A stretch of DNA of 20,859 nucleotides from contig NZ_KB849754.1 of assembly GCF_000368925.1 (NCBI RefSeq), forward strand, positions 155,056-175,914, given 5' to 3'. The DNA comes from Acinetobacter bereziniae LMG 1003 = CIP 70.12 (GTDB taxonomy: Bacteria > Pseudomonadota > Gammaproteobacteria > Pseudomonadales > Moraxellaceae). The translations under genes and the position numbers were made by a program. Below the pieces are notes generated by a model. That model was not told the origin of the DNA. It saw only the letters and a list, made by a program, of their open reading frames with translations, and did not search any database. Shown in pieces: positions 15,485 through 20,859 of the stretch; the stretch's first letter is position 1; each line of letters starts with the position of its first letter.

Positions 15485-16913
15485 GGCGATTCTCCCGTAT
15501 TGATTCTAGTTTATCTAAGCTTCCTTCAACCGCACTCATTGGTCGCATCGGTGTTTGACCAACATCAGCATGTTCGCCTGAATGTACACTTAAGAATTGC
15601 GGGCCTTTATGCATTAGCTTTAACATGTAATAAATGCCAATACCGAAAACTACAAAATAAACCAGAACAAAAATAATTAGAGTTATTCCAACTTGCGATG
15701 CGGATACGGGTGACAACGCATCTTTAGTACGAAGTACATTGTAAACAACCCAAGGTTGACGACCGACCTCTGTTGTAAACCAACCAGCTAGAAGAGCGAT
15801 AAAACCTGACGGACCCATATATAATGCAAAACGTTGAAACCATTTACTTTCATATAAACGGTCAGAACGACGCAGCCATAAGCCTAAGACGGCTAATAGC
15901 AGCATTAACATTCCCATACCAACCATGACACGGAAACTCCAAAAGATGATCAAAGAATTCGGCCGATCTTCAGGAGCAAATTCTTTTAAGCCTTTGACTT
16001 CACCATTTAATGAATGTGTCATGATCAGACTACCTAAATAAGGAATTGATACTCCATATTTAGTACGTTCTTCTTCCATATCAGGAATACCAAATAAATA
16101 TAAAGGCATAGCTTCATTTTTATTTGTTTCCCAATGGCCTTCAATTGCAGCTAATTTGGCAGGTTGATGATGTAAAGTATTTAAACCATGATTATCGCCC
16201 ACTAAAATTTGCAAAGGTGCAAGAACCATAATCAGCCAAAGAGCCATTGAAAATGATGTTTTGACTAAAGCATCTCTACGACCTTTAAGTAAATGCCATG
16301 CTGCTGTTGCACACACTAACAACGCAGCAACCAAAAATGCAGCAATAGCCATATGTGTAAAACGATAAGGAAATGATGGGTTAAATACAATTTCAAACCA
16401 GTTTTGGGGAACAATTATTCCATTTTCGATACTAAAACCTTGGGGGGTATGCATCCAACTATTGGATGCTAAAATCCAGAACATCGAAATACATGTTCCG
16501 ATCGCTACCATTAAGGTTGCAAAGAAATGAGCTCGAGGACCAACTCGTCCCCAACCAAAAAGCATAATACCCAAAAAGCCGGCTTCTAAGAAAAAGGCGC
16601 TTAAAACTTCATATGCTAATAAGGGGCCTGTGACGCCTCCTGCTATTCTCGAAAATTCACTCCAGTTTGTGCCGAATTGGTAGCTCATGACTACCCCAGA
16701 GACCACCCCCATGCCAAAGGCAACAGCGAAAATTTTGATCCAAAATTTAAATAAATCTTGATAAATAGGATTTTTGGTTCTTAGCCAACGCCATTCTAAA
16801 ACAGCTAAAAAACTTGCTAGACCAATTGAAATGGCTGGAAAAATGATATGAAACGAAACGGTAAATGCAAATTGAATTCTTGCTAATTCTAGAGCAGTAA
16901 GTCCTAAAGTCAT
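15477..16913 (-). CDS. cioA: Cytochrome bd oxidase subunit I, CIO type
   Basis: The haem-carrying subunit of a bd-type quinol oxidase in the inner membrane, which reduces oxygen to water and is insensitive to inhibitors of haem-copper oxidases. From the ATG at 16913 (GAGGTGG just upstream) it has 478 aa; a 21-residue longer frame is rejected. The N-terminal haem ligand is in SFHIIFP (H22), a second histidine in RFTHMAIAAF, and the methionine ligand lies in FWSFRVMVGMG. The GRQPW motif is present. The quinol loop is short, and SNSWMHTPQG replaces the E. coli form, both typical of CioA. It starts the cio operon downstream of a broken frmR. Linked with NDH-2 it would form a full NADH-to-oxygen chain without proton-pumping enzymes. 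Confidence 0.93.
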   Translation of the reverse strand: MTLGLTALELARIQFAFTVSFHIIFPAISIGLASFLAVLEWRWLRTKNPIYQDLFKFWIKIFAVAFGMGVVSGVVMSYQFGTNWSEFSRIAGGVTGPLLAYEVLSAFFLEAGFLGIMLFGWGRVGPRAHFFATLMVAIGTCISMFWILASNSWMHTPQGFSIENGIIVPQNWFEIVFNPSFPYRFTHMAIAAFLVAALLVCATAAWHLLKGRRDALVKTSFSMALWLIMVLAPLQILVGDNHGLNTLHHQPAKLAAIEGHWETNKNEAMPLYLFGIPDMEEERTKYGVSIPYLGSLIMTHSLNGEVKGLKEFAPEDRPNSLIIFWSFRVMVGMGMLMLLLAVLGLWLRRSDRLYESKWFQRFALYMGPSGFIALLAGWFTTEVGRQPWVVYNVLRTKDALSPVSASQVGITLIIFVLVYFVVFGIGIYYMLKLMHKGPQFLSVHSGEHADVGQTPMRPMSAVEGSLDKLESIRENRHD

Positions 16914-16970
16914 ACTACCACCTCTACTTTGAATTGATTGAAGTAATAAATCACACTGATATTTCGTACT

Positions 16971-16995
16971 AATCACATTTATAAAAAATGTGATT
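16971..16995. repeat. Ten-base perfect inverted repeat upstream of cioA
   Basis: AATCACATTT (16971-16980) and AAATGTGATT (16986-16995) are exact inverses around ATAAA. It lies 58 bases upstream of the cioA start. No T run follows on the minus strand, so it is more likely an mRNA leader hairpin or a protein-binding dyad than a terminator of the frmR remnant. The half sites contain TGTGA, but in the opposite arrangement to a Crp/Vfr site. Confidence 0.7.
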
Positions 16996-17126
16996 TATAT
17001 GAGGCTTGATGAAGTAAAAGCGCAAATTCTTTTTAAGTTTCTTCAAAAATATTGTCATGGCGAAGTCCTTACACCAATGGTATAGAATCTATATGCAACA
17101 CTTTTAGATAGGATCAATCTTTAAAA

Positions 17127-17402
17127 TTAACGAAGGTATGACTTAATAACAGCAATTGTCTCTTCAATTGATTTCTTTTGAGACTCAGTTAGAGCTTCAT
17201 TTTCTGGAAACTCCTCTCTTTAATAACTGTTAAGAACCATTGCCATCAAACCATTTATCGTTCCACGAACGGCTGTCAACTGTTTCAATAACTCATCACC
17301 ACTGTTACCTTCATTAAGTGTCTTTTCAAGTATTGCTACTTGTTTCTTAACACGCTTAATCCGTATAAGTGACTGTTTTTTATCAATATCGCTATATGGC
17401 AT
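17127..17402 (-). pseudogene. Second frmR copy: sensing Cys lost and premature stop
   Basis: The frame from MPYSDIDKKQ at 17402 to the final TAA at 17127 has exactly the length of the intact frmR (276 bases) and is alignable without gaps. Two differences are decisive. Codon 35 is GGT (Gly) where intact frmR has Cys35, a change reachable by one base from TGT. Codon 69 is TAA where the homolog has leucine, reachable by one base from TTA; after it the frame runs on correctly (REEFPEN...SYLR). An eight-residue longer start exists at 17426 but is unlikely. The 68-residue product keeps Pro2 and most of the basic DNA-binding helix but loses the third helix. Either it is dead, or it gives a truncated, formaldehyde-blind protein. 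It still sits behind a perfect operator and before cioA. Confidence 0.88.
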
Positions 17403-17435
17403 ATATTCAGGTTTCCTTGTTCCCACGAAATTAAT

Positions 17436-17457
17436 ATACTATACCCACCCATAGTAT
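17436..17457 (-). promoter_or_regulatory. FrmR operator 3, upstream of the frmR remnant and cio operon
   Basis: Arms ATACTAT (17436-17442) and ATAGTAT (17451-17457) are perfectly inverted around ACCCACCC, differing from operator 2 only in the last spacer base. It lies 33 bases before the pseudogene start and about 520 bases before cioA. No terminator is obvious between the pseudogene and cioA, so it may control cytochrome bd synthesis. Positions 17077-17083 (ATGGTAT) equal the right arm of operator 1 but have no partner arm. Confidence 0.85.
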
Positions 17458-17636
17458 AAATAGATAAGCATAGAATTTCTATACTTCAATAGGCAAAGCT
17501 TGAAGAATAACAATACTTAACTTCTGGTTTATTTTAAAATTTAAATGTATTCAACAATATAGGCTTGATAAAATACTTTTTTAATATACATTTTGATTTA
17601 TAAAATATTGTTAATGATTATATCCACTAAAAACAA

Positions 17637-17683
17637 TGATATCCAATATCTGAGAACCATTTATCTCAAACCCTTAGATATCA
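17637..17683. repeat. Nested inverted repeat downstream of uvrB
   Basis: Outer arms TGATATC (17637-17643) and GATATCA (17677-17683), and inner arms TGAGA (17651-17655) and TCTCA (17664-17668), could form a long imperfect hairpin about 50 bases past the uvrB stop. It has no T run. It might act as a weak transcript end for uvrB; the rest of the gap 17458-17734 is AT-rich and shows no gene. Confidence 0.4.
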
Positions 17684-17734
17684 ATGCTCTTTCAATGAAT
17701 ACTGTATCATTACACTTATGTTAACAATTTTATG

Positions 17735-19711
17735 TCAAATATAAATAAATTGCCGATATAAATTATCTAATTGATGACGAATTTTTTCAACTTCTCCTTC
17801 ATTTCCATTATCTTCAAACGTAAGTAGTTCCTGTTCTTTGCTTGTAATTTGTTGACAAAGTATTGATAGATTCTCACAGAAAGCTGCTGAATGTATTGGA
17901 AGTACCGCTTCTTCATTTTTATCAGAAGCTAATTTACGTTTTGATGAAACTGGTGAAATTCCATTTTCTTGATTAAATAAAATTTGTCGTTCTCTTCGAT
18001 GAGCTGTTTCATCAATAGCCTTCCTCATTGCAGCAGTTACATTATCTGCATATAGGATAGCTTTACCATTCTCGTTACGAGCAACTCGACCTATCATCTG
18101 AAGCAGTGCCTGGCTCGAACGTAGAAAACCAGCTCTATCAGCATCAAGTATAGCGATTAAAGATGCTTCTGGAATATCCAAACCTTCCCGTAAAAGACTT
18201 ACACCAATTAATATGTCAAATTCTCCAACGCGTAAACCTTCAATAATTTTAATCCGGTCTTCAGTTTTTATATCCGAATGCATATATCGAACTTGAAAAC
18301 CTTTATCTGATATAAAATCATGAAGCTTTTCAGCTCCTACCTTCGTTAGAGTTGTCACTAGAACTCTATTGTGATTGTTAACGCACTTTTCTATTTCAAT
18401 GAGCAGATCATCAATGTACCCTTCAGATTTTCTTACCTCGACTTTAGGGTCAAGCAATCCCGTTGGCCTAATCATTTGTTCAATGATTCTAGGCTGAGAT
18501 ACACGTAATTCATAATCTCCTGGTGTCGCAGAAACAAATATAGTTTGTGGCTTAATCCTTTCGAATTCCTGAAAATTTAATGGACGATTATTTTTGGAGG
18601 ATGGCAAACGGAATCCATATTCAATTAACGTTTCTTTACGACTCTGATCTCCACGATACATTGCTGAAATCTGAGGAATCATGACGTGCGATTCATCTAT
18701 AAATAACAATCCATCTTCAGCTAAATAGTCGAGTAAGGTAGTTGGCGGTAACTTCGCATCACGTCCACTAAAATAACAAGAATAATTTTCCATTCCCGAG
18801 CAATAGCCTAATTGCTGCATCATTTCTATGTCATTTGTAATTCTTTCATACAAACGATTCGCTTCTGTAAAACGGTTTTCTTTATTCAAATACTCTACTC
18901 GCTCCTCCATGTCAGAAAGTATTTTTGGTATTGCAGTCTCGATCTGATTTTTTGGGGTCGCAAAAAGCGTTTTAGGAGAAACCAAGTAATGATCTATTTC
19001 ATTTAACTTTTTTCCCGTGACAGGATCTATCCACGTAAGAGACTCAACTTGTCCATCAAAGAGTTCGACGCGAATTGCATGATGTTCTGAATCAGCAGGA
19101 AAAATATCAATGATGTCTCCTCTAACCCTAAACATTGCACGCTTTAAAGTTTTTTCACTTCGTTCATACTGTAATAATGCTAACCGATGGATAAGCTCTT
19201 TTTGTTCAAATTGGGCACCTGGAGCTAGTGGAATTTGCAAGGTTTTATAACTACTTGGATCACCTAAACCATAAATTGATGATACAGAGGCAACAACAAT
19301 TACATCCCGACGCTCTATGAGGGATTTAGTCGTGGATAAGCGTAGTCTCTCTAGATGGTCATTAATTGCAGAATCTTTTTGGATAAAACGATCACTACCA
19401 GGGATATACACTTCTGGCTGAAAATAATCATAGTAAGAAACAAAGTATTCAACCGCATTTTCTGGAAAGAAACGCTTCATTTCATCGTATAGCTGAGCCG
19501 TCAATGTTTTGTTCGGCGCTAAAATAATAGTAGGTCGTTTCAAGCGGTGAATAACATTTGCCATGGTAAATGTCTTACCAGAGCCAGTAATCCCTTTTAA
19601 GGTTTGATGAGTTGCACCATTATCAATACCTGAGATCAATCTTGCGATAGCTTCGGGTTGATCCCCAGCGGGGATATAATTTGAATGCAAAATAAATTTA
19701 CCGTGTGGCAT
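17735..19711 (-). CDS. uvrB: UvrB excinuclease subunit with divergent C-terminus
   Basis: A helicase-fold DNA repair protein of 658 aa (E. coli 673) that verifies damage handed over by UvrA and recruits UvrC. It has the Q motif GDQPEAI (about 16-22), Walker A GITGSGKT (40-47), the damage-probing beta-hairpin SYYDYFQPEVYIPG (92-105), the DEAD-type box FIDESH and the helicase motif MIGRVARN. In the hairpin F97 stands where E. coli has a tyrosine (YYDYY). The last 35 residues, where the UvrC-binding UVR motif should be, keep only a weak trace (FEDNGNEGEVEKIRHQL instead of a LEFEEAA-type core). The start has AGAGGG six bases upstream. It is monocistronic by position and probably an extra copy beside a chromosomal uvrB. 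No FrmR dyad is seen upstream. Confidence 0.93.
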   Translation of the reverse strand: MPHGKFILHSNYIPAGDQPEAIARLISGIDNGATHQTLKGITGSGKTFTMANVIHRLKRPTIILAPNKTLTAQLYDEMKRFFPENAVEYFVSYYDYFQPEVYIPGSDRFIQKDSAINDHLERLRLSTTKSLIERRDVIVVASVSSIYGLGDPSSYKTLQIPLAPGAQFEQKELIHRLALLQYERSEKTLKRAMFRVRGDIIDIFPADSEHHAIRVELFDGQVESLTWIDPVTGKKLNEIDHYLVSPKTLFATPKNQIETAIPKILSDMEERVEYLNKENRFTEANRLYERITNDIEMMQQLGYCSGMENYSCYFSGRDAKLPPTTLLDYLAEDGLLFIDESHVMIPQISAMYRGDQSRKETLIEYGFRLPSSKNNRPLNFQEFERIKPQTIFVSATPGDYELRVSQPRIIEQMIRPTGLLDPKVEVRKSEGYIDDLLIEIEKCVNNHNRVLVTTLTKVGAEKLHDFISDKGFQVRYMHSDIKTEDRIKIIEGLRVGEFDILIGVSLLREGLDIPEASLIAILDADRAGFLRSSQALLQMIGRVARNENGKAILYADNVTAAMRKAIDETAHRRERQILFNQENGISPVSSKRKLASDKNEEAVLPIHSAAFCENLSILCQQITSKEQELLTFEDNGNEGEVEKIRHQLDNLYRQFIYI

Positions 19712-19945
19712 TGAAATCCCTCTATATTTAACTACCTTAAGAAAAAATCTGAATCATTAACAACTTAAGATGTACAAGCAATATTTTTAATATAATACAC
19801 AATATCAAAACAAGTTTAAGTCATAGTATTTCTTATGTTAATCCGTTGAAATACATAGCTTTAAATGACAATCAAATTCTTTCATTCTTAGATTTGTGAT
19901 GTTCTTACTATCGAATTCTTTTTAAAGAAAGAAGATAAATTTTAC
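19712..19945. other. Intergenic region upstream of uvrB
   Basis: No gene is seen. It should hold the uvrB promoter on the minus strand, but no convincing -35/-10 pair or known SOS box is visible. A TTATGTTAAT block near 19834 resembles half of a Xer site but lacks the other half. Confidence 0.35.
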
Positions 19946-20386
19946 CTAGAAAATATCTTTAATCACATGATTTTGCTCAGCATATTTCTGTAAATATTCT
20001 ATAACCAAACGACGATGACATTGATGTGGTAAATCCTCACTACACAGTAAACACTCATTTTCAAATTGTTGCAGACTTATATGTTTTTCTATATTTCGCC
20101 GAGCCATAAGGTTTAAAAAAAGATCTTTATAACTATCCCAAGGCATATCGCCCTTTTTATAAGGCTTTAAAATTTAATCTGTAGGTGCCAAATCAGGCAC
20201 ATGTTCATAATCACAGTTACATATCTCCCGTAAGAAAAATTTCAAGTCATCACGCTTAGCAAACCCTGCTAGTTGTGAAACGTTATTAAGGCGAACATCG
20301 ATAATTTTTTTAACGTGATTTTGCTTTATTAGATTAAAAAACTTGTTTGCACTTTTTTTAGTAAAACCAATGGTATATATAGTCAT
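19946..20386 (-). pseudogene. DUF488 family gene with an in-frame stop
   Basis: The two halves are in one frame, separated only by one TAA at 20174-20176 and without frameshift. The first half (MTIYTIGFTKKSA...DVRLNNVSQLAGFAKR) and the second (CLLCSEDLPHQCHRRLVIEYL) together give 146 codons, the full length of a DUF488 protein. After LAPTD the family normally continues with an acidic residue, so GAA to TAA is the simplest explanation. DUF488 proteins are small, of unknown biochemical role, with a conserved cysteine/histidine motif (C...CHR) that is intact here. A start at the internal ATG (20146) could give a C-terminal fragment of 66 aa, but it has only a weak ribosome binding site. It may be a real pseudogene or a sequencing error. 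Confidence 0.85.
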
Positions 20387-20694
20387 AATTTACCTTCTTC
20401 TAATAAATTTCTTCATAAAATATTTGTTGAAAATAATTGAACAAATATGTAAGTGTTATTGGCTTATCTCATGTTGGTGGTAGTGAATTGCATCAATTGA
20501 AATGGGTCTCTGAAATTCATTTCAGGTTACATGCTCAACCTCACCTATCCTTTTATGCTACGAAAATGACTATAGCAGCTTGATGAATTGAAGTTGTTTC
20601 TCGACCTTCATTCTAATAATATTCATATATTCACTTGATTTTATCGAAAGTATTTTGATCATTCAAAAATTTATCTAACAATAGGAAATCATCA
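20387..20694. other. Intergenic region between DUF488 gene and a cut-off gene
   Basis: About 310 bases with no recognisable gene on either strand. It presumably holds divergent promoters for the DUF488 gene and the plus-strand gene starting at 20695; none is clear enough to place. Confidence 0.4.
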
Positions 20695-20759
20695 GTGCTT
20701 CAAATTGGTTCAGGTAAACTCTTTACGAGAGATGTCGAATATCACAATAAGTTAAAAGG
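20695..20759 (+). pseudogene. Start of a gene cut off by the right IS
   Basis: A GTG with AGGA nine bases upstream opens a frame that reads MLQIGSGKLFTRDVEYHNKL and then meets the terminal repeat of the IS at about 20759. The sequence looks like a true protein N-terminus, hydrophobic then with a basic-acidic pattern, but I cannot name the family. It is interpreted as a gene interrupted by IS insertion, of which only about 21 codons remain in the window. Confidence 0.55.
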
Positions 20760-20859
20760 TGTCATAGAGGTGGATCAGGAAATTTGAACAACACTTATAA
20801 GTGATATTTTGCTCCCCAAATGATGTTATAAACATCAATATATGGAGTATTTTATGGCA
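20759..20859 (+). mobile_element. Left end of an insertion sequence
   Basis: GTGTCATAGAGGTGG opens the element, followed by TTTGAACAAC and ATAAGTGATA, the same blocks as the inverted end at 46-104. A leader and transposase start follow. Together with the left element, both reading rightwards, it makes a structure like a composite transposon with a passenger of about 20.6 kb. Confidence 0.65.
20854..20859 (+). CDS. Start of the IS transposase gene, partial
   Basis: ATG GCA at the very end of the window is preceded by GGAG at seven bases and lies about 95 bases inside the IS end, where the first transposase frame of an IS is expected. Only two codons are visible, so the product is assigned by position alone. 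Confidence 0.45.

Noticed and set aside
17062..17083. Fourth FrmR operator near ATGGTAT upstream of cioA
   Set aside because: Only the right arm is present; the position of the left arm reads GAAGTCC, with no dyad.
17713..17740. TTATGTTAAC and ATTTGACATAA (reverse) resembling Xer arms
   Set aside because: One arm is good, but the other has too few matches at the right spacing, and the site overlaps the uvrB end.
1..20859. CRISPR array, rRNA or tRNA genes
   Set aside because: No regularly spaced direct repeats and no tRNA- or rRNA-like segments were noticed on either strand.

Overview
The window is low-GC, gene-dense bacterial DNA. Its composition, gene families and codon choice suggest a gammaproteobacterium of the Acinetobacter/Moraxellaceae type, probably on a plasmid or other accessory element. 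The genus is inferred from general resemblance; no marker gene in the window proves it. Nearly every gene lies on the minus strand, so transcription runs from high to low coordinates.

Layout from left to right. Positions 1-104 hold one end of an insertion sequence (IS), followed by a gene-poor stretch, an unrecognised plus-strand gene (469-1260) and a minus-strand GIY-YIG-like gene (1416-2465). Then comes a long minus-strand operon (11208 down to 2789): frmR, adhC (glutathione-dependent formaldehyde dehydrogenase), gfa (S-hydroxymethylglutathione synthase), a DUF3422 membrane protein, fghA (S-formylglutathione hydrolase), a type II NADH:quinone dehydrogenase, and a short UvrA-like ABC protein, ending at a strong hairpin terminator. 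Above it are zip-gshA (14048-11684) and a cyanide-insensitive-type cytochrome bd operon, cioA-cioB-DUF2474 (16913-14364). The bd operon is preceded by a broken second frmR (17402-17127). Next come uvrB (19711-17735) and a DUF488 gene interrupted by one stop codon (20386-19946). At the right edge a gene start (20695) is cut off by a second IS end (from about 20759) whose terminal sequence matches the left one in inverted orientation.

The main observation is that three transcription units carry the same dyad, with arms ATACTAT and ATAGTAT separated by an 8-base C-rich spacer. It lies upstream of frmR-adhC-gfa, of zip-gshA, and of the frmR pseudogene/cytochrome bd unit. This is the architecture known for FrmR operators. 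It suggests one formaldehyde-responsive regulon that goes well beyond the usual frmRAB: detoxification (AdhC, Gfa, FghA), glutathione supply (GshA), zinc supply for AdhC and Gfa (ZIP), re-oxidation of the NADH made by AdhC through a two-enzyme respiratory chain that bypasses complex I and haem-copper oxidases (NDH-2 to CIO-type bd), and DNA repair (UvrA-like protein, with uvrB nearby). The individual families are known; their combination under three copies of one operator is the candidate new system.

The flanking IS ends suggest that this roughly 20.6 kb block may move as a composite transposon. Decay is visible inside it: the second FrmR has lost its sensing cysteine and has a premature TAA, and the DUF488 gene has a single in-frame TAA.
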